In this document: positions 23,835 through 35,108 of the stretch, one piece after another
How positions within the stretch are numbered: position 1 is the first letter of the stretch
How the letters are laid out: each line of letters starts with the position of its first letter
Assembly: GCA_028015205.1 (NCBI GenBank)
Contig: CM051517.1
Coordinates: forward strand, 56,357,455 to 56,421,454
Source: Mytilisepta virgata
Lineage: Eukaryota > Mollusca > Bivalvia > Mytilida > Mytilidae
Length of the DNA stretch: 64,000 nucleotides
Direction of reading: 5' to 3'
Notes under the pieces: model-generated
What the model was told of the DNA's origin: nothing
The model's database searches: none
The model's input: only the letters and a program-made list of their open reading frames with translations
Program-made: the position numbers and the translations under genes

Positions 23835-24143
23835 TTATATATTGCGATTTGTCACCACACCAGCCATTTCTGAAAAAAGACCGTTTGACGTCAGTGGAAT
23901 CTTGGACTATACTTGTAAATATGGTGTAAAATTTGCAATTCTTTTCTCTACAAATGTATGTAACAAAATATATATCATTGTTGTAATTCCCTTTTGTAGC
24001 GATTGCCTTACATGTAGAAGTTAGACAATTCTAAACAAAATCATACGTTAACAACATTATCATCAACAATCTTATGAAATTCATTTGTTATATAACTTTC
24101 TAACCACTCTGAATCGTTAATTATTATAATATCATCATTATTA

Positions 24144-25850
24144 TTATTTTACATTGAAAACTAAAAGTACTCTTTCTTTATCTCTTCGAGAAACTAAAAA
24201 TAATCTACTTTGTTCGCTGTCATAGCAAATACTTGTTGGCCTAGGAACGTTTTGTTTAATTTCAATCGATGTTGATTTGTCTGGCGACAAGGCAAAAATA
24301 TTATTGGAATGATAACCGGTTACAAATAAATTTCCGAATTTGTCAGAAGTAACGCCATGCGGAGATTTAAGATCGGCATGTTTAAACTGCCATATTTTTT
24401 CTCCATTGCAGGTTTTACTCTCTAAAGAACCACTATCCCAATCTGTATAATATATACAACGTCGATGAACGGACATAAAGTACGCCATTTCAACATTTAT
24501 ATTTATTGTTCCTAACTTTTCGAACGACCTATTCATCCTCAGGATACCTCCCGGGTTTATGATAATGTATATAACGTTTTCAGAACATGAAATACCCCAA
24601 CAATCGCCTTGCAATTCCAATTTCTTAAAGACGAATTCGTTTGAAACATCTACAGCTTCTATGTATTTAGAACGACCGTACGTAACAGCTATTTTATTAT
24701 CACCGATTGATGTTAGATCGAAAGGATTAGCTGACGTCTGTATAAAAATAAACGAGGCGGTTTCGATATTTAGCATTACAAGTCTTTTGTTTTGTTCGTC
24801 GGCAATAACCACTGTATCACATGACAAGGAAACACAGTTTAACATTTTTGTCGTACCCCAGTGTTTGTCACAAGGAATAACTATCTCTTTCGCAATTTCA
24901 ACTGCAAGTGATTGAACTTTATGCTTCAGATGGGACTGAGCTTTCCGCATACTTCTATTGTCCAATAAATTATTTTCTATAGGAAGCAAAGTAGTTCCAA
25001 TAGTTCCAAGTCCAGATTCTGTTTGTAAGTTGTTTAGGTTGCCAAGAATATCAGTTGATGGTTTGAATTCTATATCGACCATTTGCTGATTTTCTATTAT
25101 GTGCTGCAAATTGCTATCTACTGATGCTAACAAATCTCTAAAATTCCTCATCTCAAAGAATATTTGTAAATCTCCTCCAGATTGCTTTATTAACGACCAC
25201 TTTTCGGAATATTCATTTACTTGTCTTTCAATGTATTCAACCTCTTCCAATGTAAATTGCGCATCAGATTTGCACTGTGTTTTAATTTTCTTAATTTTAG
25301 AAGAAGTTTCTTTGTTTAATTGTTCCATCAATGATGTAAAATTTTGTTGGATCTGATCATTAAACTCTTTTACCCGTCTATCAATTTCTTCAAAATCTTT
25401 ATCGATTTTCTGGATATTTCTCTCTTTGTTCATTTTAATTTTTTCTACATTTTCGGCTACATCTTTAAAATATTCATCTAAATTATCAACAGCCACTGAG
25501 CGTATCTCTTTTGCAAACTTTGCGAGATGCTTTGGGATAGGACATTTTGTGTGTCTTTTCTGAATACATGATACACATATCGGTTCGTCGTGAGTAGGGC
25601 AGTAATATTCCAGGCAGATTTCATGTAAACTACACATGTTTTGACATGATTTGGCTAGTTCCTGGTGTCTGTTGATAGAAATCACGTGATGCTCACGAAA
25701 AAGTTTCCATCTATTGTGGCTATCTGCACATTCCTGACATAATGCTACATCGCATTCTTGACACATTAATGTGGCTTTTTTATATCTATTGTCGCAGTGT
25801 TCACATGGGGTAAAATCTTCTTTTTGTCTGGTACATGTATCATCTAACAT
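24144..25850 (-). CDS. B-box/coiled-coil/propeller protein, TRIM-like without RING
   Basis: A single 568-codon open frame on the minus strand. Residues about 16-60 form a B-box-type zinc finger (CEHC, CQEC, LCQEC, HH). Residues about 73-112 form a second one (CSLHEICLEYYC, CVSCI, HTKC). Residues about 130-260 are a Lys/Glu-rich coiled coil. Residues about 330-568 contain short beta-rich repeats, such as PHGVTSDKFGNLFVTGYHSN and PTSICYDSEQSRLFLVSRR, typical of an NHL-like propeller. No RING finger precedes the B-boxes, so ubiquitin-ligase activity is not expected from this chain alone; such proteins may act by multimerising or binding partners. Being intronless is usual for expanded bivalve TRIM-like families. 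The frame has no stops or shifts, so it is probably expressed. Confidence 0.88.
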   Translation of the reverse strand: MLDDTCTRQKEDFTPCEHCDNRYKKATLMCQECDVALCQECADSHNRWKLFREHHVISINRHQELAKSCQNMCSLHEICLEYYCPTHDEPICVSCIQKRHTKCPIPKHLAKFAKEIRSVAVDNLDEYFKDVAENVEKIKMNKERNIQKIDKDFEEIDRRVKEFNDQIQQNFTSLMEQLNKETSSKIKKIKTQCKSDAQFTLEEVEYIERQVNEYSEKWSLIKQSGGDLQIFFEMRNFRDLLASVDSNLQHIIENQQMVDIEFKPSTDILGNLNNLQTESGLGTIGTTLLPIENNLLDNRSMRKAQSHLKHKVQSLAVEIAKEIVIPCDKHWGTTKMLNCVSLSCDTVVIADEQNKRLVMLNIETASFIFIQTSANPFDLTSIGDNKIAVTYGRSKYIEAVDVSNEFVFKKLELQGDCWGISCSENVIYIIINPGGILRMNRSFEKLGTININVEMAYFMSVHRRCIYYTDWDSGSLESKTCNGEKIWQFKHADLKSPHGVTSDKFGNLFVTGYHSNNIFALSPDKSTSIEIKQNVPRPTSICYDSEQSRLFLVSRRDKERVLLVFNVK

Positions 25851-26127
25851 AACAATTACATGTATAAATATAAATCACCATAAGACAATGTTTAATGTAT
25901 ATGTTTTTAGCGAGAAATTAATTTGTGCACTAGAAACCAACTCGTGTAATGCTGGAATGGATTAGTCTAATCTAGCAAACAATTGAAAAATTTACTGTTG
26001 CATCTGACCAAAATTGTTAAGCCTTTAAAAAAAACCAAGTTAAAGAAAAATATTTGGGTAAATTATTTTCGGACTGAAAATACAACTCTTATTCTGGAAC
26101 ATAATTTTTTTTATAAAATATTTGAAA

Positions 26128-26198
26128 CTGGCTATATCATGTGGAATATCCAGACGAGCCCGAAGGGCGAGTTTAGATATTGCACATGATATAGTCAG
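26128..26198. repeat. Compact palindrome P3
   Basis: Arms CTGGCTATATCATGTG.AATATC and GATATTGCACATGATATAGTCAG pair. The centre CGAGCCCGAAGGGCGAG is itself a GC hairpin with a GAA loop. Confidence 0.72.
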
Positions 26199-26246
26199 TA
26201 TCAAAAACGAAACTACCTATTATTCTGTTGATCGGTAATTCATTTT

Positions 26247-27338
26247 TAGCTCACCTAGTCAAAGGCCATGTGAGCTTTTGTCATCACTTGGCGTCCGTCG
26301 TCTGTCGTCCGTCCGTCGTTCGTTAACTCCTCTCCTCTGAAACCTCTGTGCCAAATTGAATTAAATTTGTCAGGAAGCATCTATGTATGGTTCTTTATAA
26401 AGATTGGTCATTTCGTCGAACAACAAACATCGCCCTCATGGGCAATTGTAGTTTCTGATTGACTGAGTTTTCAAAAACTTTATCCTTTGAAACTGCTGGG
26501 CAAATGGAACAAAATGGGAGGTTCTTTATATATTTTCCTCATTTCGTCTCGATCTCTTAAATCGCTTGGCCAAATAGAACGAAACTTGACAGAAAGTATC
26601 TATGGGAGCTTCCTCATTTCGTCCTGATCAGGCATAAAACATGGCCGCCATATGAATTATCTCATTGGTTGATTAAAAAGTATATTCTCTGAAACTTGAC
26701 AGGAAGCATCTATTGGAGGTTCTATACATATTTTCCTCATTTCGTCCTGATCAGGCAACAAACATCGGTTGATAATCTTCTTTGAAACCGCTTGGTCAAA
26801 GGGGACTTGACAGGAAGAATATGTTGGGGTTTTTTACAAAGTTTCATCATTTTGTCCAGATCAGGCGACAAACGTGGCCGCTATGGGCAATTCTTTTTTC
26901 TGATTGGTTGATTTTTTTTTTTAATATTTCTCTTAAACTGCTTGGCCAACTAGAGCCAAAGTTGACAGAAAGTGTCTATCACATATCACAAAAATCTACA
27001 GAACCACAGAATTGCTTGAAACCACACATGGTCTGAATGTTCCTCTTAATGTGCTCACCAAGTGTTGTGACTCTGGTGCCGATCCCTTATTCAAAATTGC
27101 TTTCAGCAGAGGACTTAGGTTAACATAAGACCCTATGGGAAATACATGCAAAAATCGTCTGGAGAACCGCCAAATTTAGAATATGCTGACCTGTAAGTAG
27201 AAGGACCTTGATTAGGTAAAATTTGGCTTACCACACTTCATAATGATAGGTAGAAGTGGCTTATCTCTTTGAGGTACATCAATAAAAATGGCTTTCATGC
27301 CAGGTGAGCGATACAGGCTCAGCCCTCTGAGCTTCTAG
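26247..27338. mobile_element. Bivalve-type dispersed repeat with TAGCTCACCT start
   Basis: It starts TAGCTCACCTAGTCAAAGG..., then GGCGTCCGTCGTCTGTCGTC, and ends CCAGGTGAGCGATACAGGCTC...GAGCTTCTAG. The AGGTGAGC near the right end pairs with GCTCACCT at the left. Between them, a unit of about 90-120 bp recurs about five times, with GAAACTTGACAGGAAGCATC, TTCCTCATTTCGTCCTGATC and AGGCAACAAACAT. I recall this start sequence from bivalve genomes, but the class is not certain. No transposase is seen. Confidence 0.6.
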
Positions 27339-28196
27339 TTTTCTGAAAAGTATCACCCTTTCAACTTAATTTTAACGTGCAACTTTTTTTCATAGCGGAA
27401 GATGTTTGTAATGCGGTTGACCAATCCTTGGTACGTGACATGATTTTGAAACACATTCTTGACAGTGAATGGGAAAGGCAAATGTTGACTATTTGTATGA
27501 ATTGACGACTTGTCATCGATAATTTCCGTAGTTCATTTTTATTATACGATCAGATAAATAGATCCTTCCGCATGACATCACACAATGTATTACCTAGTAT
27601 ATATTTTCAGTGATACAGCCTGTATGTGATACTTGAAAATATTATGCAAAAAGATCAAAGTAAATACCTTCTTCCTTAAAGGCATGGAACTCACTAAATT
27701 AGATATCACTCGTCGAATGTTTCAGGTCACAGCGTTTCCCGTGTCACATTTAATTGTCGAAACAGTGATGCTTGCATATACAACAATGATCGAATACGTA
27801 AATAACCAAATTTGATATTGTTAAATATATGTGAACAAAATCTACATCATTATAATAGGTAGACACATTAAGGCCCTGTTTAGACGTTTGTGTTATTAAT
27901 TTTTTTATTTATCGCCGATAAAAAGTAACCTGTGGAATTAAGAACTATACATTTCATTTGAAAATTTTGATATTAAGGATGATTGTGCTTATCTTAGTTG
28001 TTCACAAAATTTGCGAAGTTTTCAATTATGGTTGTTTTTTTTTTTTTTTTTTTTTAGTTTCTTGATATCTTGGTGTGAAGCATGAGAATGTTAAGCTATG
28101 AGAATCCTTCTCCTTTATTTTATTATATATTTGAATATATATTTTTAAAAGGCCTATATATTATAAAGATAGTAAATGTATATTCATGATAATTAC
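27339..28196. other. No recognised feature
   Basis: AT-rich, with a T run at 28026-28056. If the exon at 28197-28302 is real, more exons of the HEPN gene could lie here, but none could be identified. Confidence 0.35.
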
Positions 28197-28302
28197 CATC
28201 ATCGTTCACTTCTACTGTGCTGACTTGTCTTGACTTTGTAGTGTTATCAATTCCCAACTGGGCAAATCCCCTGTTTACACTATCACGTACCTCCTCTAAT
28301 TC
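28197..28302 (-). CDS. Probable exon 2 of the HEPN/DZIP3-like gene
   Basis: On the minus strand an acceptor TTTATCAAAG| is followed by 35 open codons plus one base to a donor G|GTAATT. The peptide starts ELEEVRDSVNRGFAQLGIDN and ends STVEVNDD. Entry in phase 0 matches the phase-0 donor of the exon at 32437-33378, and ELEEVRDSV continues the coiled-coil character of that exon's end (RRLEDKLDILK). A 21-bp micro-exon at about 32265-32285 (VLDMEQD, acceptor AATACAG|, donor GAC|GTGCGT) could lie between. Linking them is inference. Confidence 0.5.
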
Positions 28303-28849
28303 CTTTGATAAAAATTCAATAATTTACAAATACATCTAGTATTGATTGTAATCATGGTCAGTGTAATGATTTCCGGTGGTGTTTATTTTTCGATAAACAA
28401 TAATAACGCAGGAATCCATGAGCCGGATAAGTGCATTTATGGAACATAGATACATGTATGATACCTAAATAAATTATGTCTTAATTCGTTATTACTTGGC
28501 AATATATTATTTCTTAACCTTTGCTTTTATATTAATTTAATTATTTAGCGATGCTAAACTAAAATCTGTCTTTTAATCAACACAGAAAAGTATGACCTCA
28601 TCAACAGCCAATCAAATTGCTTCTTCGTTCAATTGTAAAAATTGATGGCTGGTGGAAATTTTTACAGGAAGAAAAAAAATTTAATGGAATCTGTACGTTT
28701 GTGATTAAATGGTGATGTGTGAATTAGTTAATTTGAACAATTTCGAAGTTAGTTTGATACTCATTAGAACAAAATATGTTTTATTTGTGTATGTCTTTGC
28801 CGTGAACAAGAGCCACGCGACAGCATCCTTTGTTGTAGTTGATTACATA

Positions 28850-29474
28850 ATGGCGAAAAATATTTTGATCTTAGGGCATTCTTTTATCGCCCGTTTATAC
28901 AAATTTATGAGTAAGAAGCCACATCATTCCGTTAACTTGAATCTGAATTTAGATGTTACTTGTGAGGAAGTGCTCATTCGGGGCTTTCCAGGAGGTAATT
29001 TAGAGACCACGAAAAACAAAGGCATTACACAAGTCAAAACACTGAAGCCAGACATTATAGTGCTACAAATAGGTTCAAATGACTTGTGTGATTTCTCAAA
29101 ATCATTACATGACATCGCCACAGGAATTATTGAACTGGCGATTACACTCTTATATTGTCATGAGGTAAAAAGCATTGGGATAATGCAGGTACTGCACAGA
29201 CACCCCCCCCCCCCCAAAAAAAAAAGCCTATCAGATATCAGGTAGACACAGTTCTGTTTAATAAACGGTGTGATGACCTTAATCAGTTTTTATCACATTT
29301 CAGAACGACAAGGTTGATTGTATTTGTTTCTGGAAACACCAGGGGTTTTGGTCACCCAAAAACATCCAGAGGGTGTATTTAAATGATGGGGTCCATTTAA
29401 ATGACGGATATGGTTACCCGAAATATTACCAAAGCATTCGGGCTTTGGTTGTTTCAATGCTGAAAAAGTTATAA
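28850..29474 (+). pseudogene. SGNH-hydrolase-like domain of a retroelement, frameshifted
   Basis: From ATG 28850 the frame reads MAKNILILGHSFIARLYKF with the GHS block I variant, later GFPGGN and VLQIGSNDLCDF (block III). It breaks at a C13/A10 run at 29203-29225. Beyond it another frame reads FWKHQGFWSPKNIQRVYLND, then GVHLNDGYGYPKYYQ, ending at TAA 29472-29474; DGVH supplies the expected Asp/His block V. Small SGNH hydrolases of this type occur in Ngaro/DIRS-like elements, and DIRS-like gag and RT remnants follow at 29840-31265. The homopolymer break could be a real mutation or an assembly error. Confidence 0.7.
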
Positions 29475-29839
29475 ATGTTTTGGTTCTGTGATACGGTAAT
29501 TATAGTGTCTTGCATGAGGTTTAATATTTTGCTCACTTCAAAATACTGTTAAAAATTGCATTTAAACCGGTGGGTATTAAGTCAATTTCATTCGTCAAAA
29601 TTAATCAAACCAAAAAAAAAAAAGAAAAACAAGCAAACAAAAATCATCGCTGGCATACATACGTTGTGAAAGGACATTGATGGCCAAGGTACATATTGCC
29701 TGCATGGTATGGCTAACAAAATCATGTAAAAGTTCTCATGAAAGTTATTGAATTACATGGCATAGGTATTTGTTACTATTCAAATGTGTGGGGTTTTTTG
29801 TTGTTGTTTGTTTTTTTTTTATTTATCCATTTTATCATA

Positions 29840-31265
29840 TCAAATATAGCTTCATTAAGACTGAGGCAACAAGTGTTACCTACTGAAGTGGAACAGGATG
29901 TCCAACCAGCCAATATTGTCGGAAGATCAAGAAAATAATTTAATTGCAAGAAAAACTACCTCAGTTGTGAATTCCCTGAGAAACTCAGGTAACTTACTTA
30001 CGTGAAACTGAAAATCAATCAGATAATTCTGAAACAATTTCTGAAATCTCGGACAATGAAATAGAGGCCAATTGTGATGAATTGAATGTTTTGCAAGATC
30101 AAGAATTTTTTCTCAATACCGGTTCAATGTCCACACCCATTTCGGCTATAATAGATGCTAAGCTGAAACTGCAAATTTGGCAAAATAAGTATATTGATCT
30201 AGCACAACTATTGCCTCAAAATTCATAAAATATAAAAGGCCTTCAATTTCAAATTGTGTCCAATTCTACTTTGGCAGTGGTGCCAAACAGACCAAGCAGA
30301 CCAAGGCAATCAATCCAAAATATTGAGCAATGGACATTTGCATTTCTCAGATACGTGGCCATTTATTCAATAAAGTATCCTGACCAAGTGCCACATTTAA
30401 TGATGCACGCTGAGTTGGTTAGGGACTTGGCCATATCCAACAGCAGCTATGCTTCGTTAACATATGACCAAAAATACAGGATTGATCATCAGATTAGGGG
30501 TGTACCATGGGGTATTTTATATCATTTATATCATGGCTACTAGGGCTAAGGAAAAGTTTGTCGGTAATAGTAACGGACACAATTTTCGTCCCTATTTTCG
30601 TCAGCACCCACAAAGAGGTGGAAGACCAAACAACAAGTTTTCTTTCAGGGACAGGGCACAATCAAAGTCACAGACAATGTCCCCAGGCCCACCCCGTTTT
30701 ACAAAGGGTTTCTGTTGGTCATTCAATAGATGAGGTTTTTGTCGAGTCCCCACTTGTAAATTTACACACAGATGCTCCAATTGCGGCGGGGAACACCCAG
30801 TCTTTCAGTGCACAAAACAGCAAAATCGAACGCCAGGTCCTTCAGGGGGTAAACCACCAAAAACCAAAACACAGCTCGGCCTTTCTTACTCCTGTTTGTT
30901 ACAAGAACCTCAATTATTGTTGGAAGGTTGTGATACAGATAAACAACAATATTTGGTTTCTGGCTTTAAAGAAGGTTTTTTATATCATGGCTACTAGGGC
31001 TAAGGAAAATTAGTAGATTAGGTTATGAAGGTGAACGATGTGTCCATATTTCCAATAATATAAAATCAGCAATGGAACACAGCCTGATGAAGTAGATAAA
31101 AAATTTCAAAAAGAAGTAGATATTCAAAGAATTGCATGCCAATTTTTTACAACCCCTTTTGAACATTTGCAAATTTCGCCAATAGGTATTGTCCCAAAAA
31201 AGAAGCCAGGTGCTTACAGGTTGATTAATCATTTATCTTATCCGGGTAGAGTTAGTATGTTTATT
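29840..31265 (+). pseudogene. DIRS/Ngaro-like retroelement: gag and start of RT, decayed
   Basis: Plus-strand frames read, in order: a gag-like helix region IEQWTFAFLRYVAIYSIKYP (30324 on), then ...YASLTYDQKYRIDHQIRGVPWG; a zinc-knuckle-like CWSFNR/GFC..PTCKFTHRCSNCGG (about 30707-30800); and an RT N-terminus RLGYEGERC.HISNNIKSAM, then FEHLQISPIGIVPKKKPGAY, then RLINHLSYPG (31016-31250). At least three shifts or stops break it, and everything after the RT start is missing, so there is no catalytic core or recombinase. The layout fits a tyrosine-recombinase retroelement family; the exact family is inferred. Confidence 0.65.
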
Positions 31266-31961
31266 GGGTCAAAAAGAAATGAGAGACAACATAAAACGTT
31301 TAATGTGGGATAAATAAGTAAATTCAAATAGTTTTTTTTCTAAACCTTTTGCGGGTCCAATAAAAGATAAAGGCATTAAAGGTCAATTTCATGTTCCCTT
31401 CTAAAAATCAAATGTTTCTCCTTTATAAATAACACGATACAAGGCTTTGAAAGCACTAGAAAAGAAATACTTCGAATAGGTTGTCCTTTCCAGTCTTTTC
31501 GGCAGAGTGGCCCTATAATATATATACATTTATTATACCTTAGATATATTTTTCTATAATAAATACATGCACAATAATTTCACTATTTTTAACATTTTCA
31601 GTGATTTAACTATTTTCCCCGGTCACCGGTCAATAGTTTCCAAACTATTTTCCCTCAAAAAACTATTTTCCCTCTTCAAGTTACGTTGTTTCGCGGATTT
31701 TTAATCCCGGGCACGGGATTGGCTGGGAGGTTTTAGCCGACCCGTTCGGAAGCTCCCGCGTTATAGTTTATCGTCAATGCTGAATCCCGAGATGTTCCGG
31801 TACGTCTTCAAAGTATTTAGAAAAAGGGATATGTCATGGTGAGAACATGAATTTAAAAAAAAATAATGGACTCTGTCACTCGATCATGCATCTCGGGTAC
31901 GTACACATGACTTAAATTTTGCCTTAATTATCTCTTGTGTTTCTTTCGGTATAATAAAACA
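31266..31961. other. No recognised feature
   Basis: Contains short repeated CTATTTTCCC motifs at 31608-31675 (AACTATTTTCCC three or four times). No gene seen. Confidence 0.4.
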
Positions 31962-32096
31962 CTTACTGACTGAGTAGTCGGGGAATAGTAAGTTTATTGT
32001 CCCTCTGAACAACTATTGCCCCTCGGCGTTGCCTCGGGGCAATAGTTGTTCCTCGGGACAATAAACTTACTATTCCCCTCTTACTCAGTCAATAAG
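31962..32096. repeat. Compact palindrome P4
   Basis: The left arm CTTACTGACTGAGTAGTCGG..GGAATAGTAAGTTTATTGTC..AACTATTGCCCC pairs with the right arm over about 60 bases, with few mismatches. The loop reads TCGGCGTTGCCT. There is no coding. Confidence 0.85.
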
Positions 32097-32436
32097 TATA
32101 TAATAATGCTAACAGCCACTCCCATTAGTCTATGATCTTCTAAAATCAGAAATTTGTTATAACATCCAAAAATAATAAAAATAGAGTACAAGAAATCTGT
32201 AAATAAACAACACCAAAAGAAGATGTGTGTTTCTATCCCATGATACATACGCACGTCTTGTTCCATATCCAGAACCTGTATTTAAATTATTTGACATCCG
32301 TTAATTTAAACTGAACTTTGAATATCATTAAACATGTGAATCTTTCTATACTGAAACCATTGTAATATTTTCATCGAATATTGTGTTAAAAATCAACTAG
32401 AAGTAATGTTAATATTTACATTTAAATGAAAGTTAC

Positions 32437-33378
32437 CTTTAGGATGTCCAATTTATCTTCAAGGCGACGTTTAATTTCGTCATGTAACTTCGAATCAAAA
32501 GGCAGGTTTTTAACTTCTTCTATTTTGGTTTTAAATTCTCCAATCTTGTTGATGTAAGTAGCTAAACTGTTAACCTCTCCAGTTATTTTCTTCCAGATAT
32601 CATTAAACACTGGGTCCTCAAATTTAGCTTCCTTTACATGTGCATAAGCATTGTTTCGCAGATCAACAAGATTATTAACAATTTTTTTCAGAGGACATGT
32701 ATAGTCTAAAACAACTGCAGATAGCTTAGCGTCGATAGCATTAACAGCGAGACTCGGAGAAACGGCTGAAGAACACATAACACATCTACTGCTATGAGTA
32801 CAAGTTGAGGTAGATGTGTCCGCAAATAATGTCTTGAATTGTTTCTTTGTCATAACATTATGACTGGTGGGAGATTTATAATATTGGTTACATTGGCAGC
32901 ACTTTCGACTTGGCTCACACAGATGATATAGATCATGTTTATGATTATCAAGAAATTGTTGAAGTGTTTGGTTATGTAAAAATGAGTCCCAAAATATATT
33001 TTGACAACAGGTTGACAGAATAACACGGAGTAATGTAACATCCAACTCGCTCGTTGAAATTCTCTTAGCAGGACACCGGGTAAAGTTTCCAAAATTTTGA
33101 AATGGATTAACTATAACTGAAGTATCAAATAACTCAGATAACTGATGAGTTGTCAAAATTTTTCTGTCTGGAATCTGAATACTGCAAGGTGCGTTCTGAC
33201 ACTGCTTAATGACATGCAAATGGAAGAGATGATGTTTGTAGTTATTAAGTAAAAGAACAATCGTACTGCCTGTTTTGGAAAGATGAGTTTCTAGCAGAGA
33301 TCTCAAAGCGAATGTTATAACTTCAACAGTTAACACGGCGATTCTACACCAGTTTTCCTGTTGTTTCGACAGAGGCAT
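32437..33378 (-). CDS. HEPN domain protein, DZIP3-like, exon 1
   Basis: The minus-strand exon starts at ATG 33378-33376 and gives 314 codons to a donor CTA AAG|GTAACT (32437/32436). Reading through the donor would give only four more codons (VTFI). Residues about 1-110 and 110-190 appear to be two related helical halves; LLNNYKHHLFHL and LDNHKHDLYHL mark them. Residues 205-280 include LVDLRNNAYAHVKEAKFEDP, which contains RNNAYAH, the RNx4H motif of HEPN nucleases, in the context I recall for HEPN_DZIP3. The end is a charged coiled coil. HEPN proteins of this kind are expanded in bivalves and may act in RNA cleavage or immune signalling; that role is inferred. The missing C-terminal part would name the effector. 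Confidence 0.8.
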
Positions 33379-34368
33379 TTTCTAAGCGATATCTCTCCGG
33401 ATTTTTATAGAAATTTACCCTTGTTAAAAAAAATAAAGAAAAAGCCGTTAATACACATGTAGCAGATACGATAAAACAGGAAAAAAAGTAATCCCCGCAT
33501 TTTCAATACCTTAATGTATCTTTCCCCTTGCGATTGGAAAAGACTTACTGTACACATTCGTGTATACTTTATATAAATATTTCTGTGAACACGATTTGAG
33601 AAAAGTAAACGAATAAAAATAGTACATTATTGTTAATTATTTCAAAATACCTTGCTCAAATCTAAAATCGTACAAACTACACATCTACATATGATGAACG
33701 AATAATAGTATACCAAATTTATTTTCTATAACTAAAATGAAGAAGTTCTTGACATGTGACCTGGATTGCAGAAGGGCGGATGAACAGTTGTTAGACTTTA
33801 TCATTTTTTTCTTTCGAAATGCACGATAATCAATCTAAAAGTGTATGAAAGACCAAAAACAAGGTCTTTGTTTTACCAACCAACCAATAGAGATAAAAAC
33901 ACCGTCATTTCTGAAGTGTTCGTATGTAACTACTGCAACCAGTGGATTATTAAACCAATATTAAAAATCACTTACTTAAATCGTAAATTTCTTTCTCTGT
34001 AATATCCTACTTCTCTTTAAAACAAATATCACGCAATGTATAGGTTCACTGAAATTTTAAAAGACAAGATATTGATTACAACACAATACGCCGATTGACA
34101 CTTACACAATACATTATTAAATCTATCGAAAAATATTGTTCATACTCGAGCGACTATAAAGCGTCGAATAAAATACTTCTTTACTTAACTAATAAATATT
34201 ATCTCATTAACACATATTCCACACCCTTCTGTATTTCTTTCAATAAAAAATAAATAAAATATAGCATTTTGCAGTACATTGGATTGAGCCGACATTTAAT
34301 AATGTATATGTAAACCATAAACATAACATTATTTAAATTCAGATCATATTATATAACACTCTATTTAC
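33379..34368. other. Upstream of HEPN gene
   Basis: AT-rich; presumed 5' flank of the minus-strand gene. No element is bounded here. Confidence 0.4.
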
Positions 34369-34735
34369 ACATTTGGCCGTGTATATACATTAATTCTATT
34401 TTTTTTTTAAAAATCGTTAAATAAATTTTATTTTTTCGATGAAAGTGTTGACTAGTTGCTATTCTGGACTGTAATAAATTAATAGTAGTACAATGTCTAG
34501 CGTAAGCTAATTAAGAAAAAAAACTATCATGATTCTAGTTTATTTATTTACAAGTTTGGCCGTTTATATAAATATATGACGTGTTTTATTTTATTTTACT
34601 TTTTTTCCATTTAGTAATTTTTTTTCGATGAAAAATGTAAACTAGTTGCTATTCTGGACCGTAATTTATAAATAATAGTACAATGTCCAGCGTAAGTTAA
34701 TTAAAAAAAACATCATTCATGATTCTAGCCAATGT
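34364..34735. repeat. ~185-bp direct tandem duplication
   Basis: Two diverged copies start TTTACACATTTGGCCGT and TTTACAAGTTTGGCCGT. Both continue to CTAGTTGCTATTCTGGAC, TAGTACAATGTC(T/C)AGCGTAAG, then CATGATTCTAG. The copies begin near 34364 and 34548. Confidence 0.75.
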
Positions 34736-34968
34736 TTAAATTGCATTGCTACAGATGCACATTCAAACGTTCACCGGAAAAATATAAACCTTAAAAAGGT
34801 CTAAAAATTATGCTTTTGGTTACTGGGGAATTATTATAAATGCCTCAACATCCGCATGTGTCCGGGATCAGAATGACTGCAAACTGGCTATGCCTTTCGT
34901 TTACAATATTACAGATTGCCAACAAAATCCCGGATTTGAGGCAACTTCGCATTCGGAATACCTGTAGC

Positions 34969-35108
34969 TATTTAACAAATAGTTCATGACACTTCGGGTC
35001 ATATGACATTATATGGACCGGTTTGTCGCCTGACAAAAAATATATGGGCGACCAACTGGTCCATATACTGCCATATGACCCTCAGTGTCATGAACTATTT
35101 GTTAAATA
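34969..35108. repeat. Compact palindrome P5
   Basis: The arms TATTTAACAAATAGTTCATG, ACACT..GGGTCATATG, TATATGGACC pair with their complement over about 62 bases with a few mismatches. The short loop holds GTCGCCTGAC...GGGCGAC. Confidence 0.85.
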
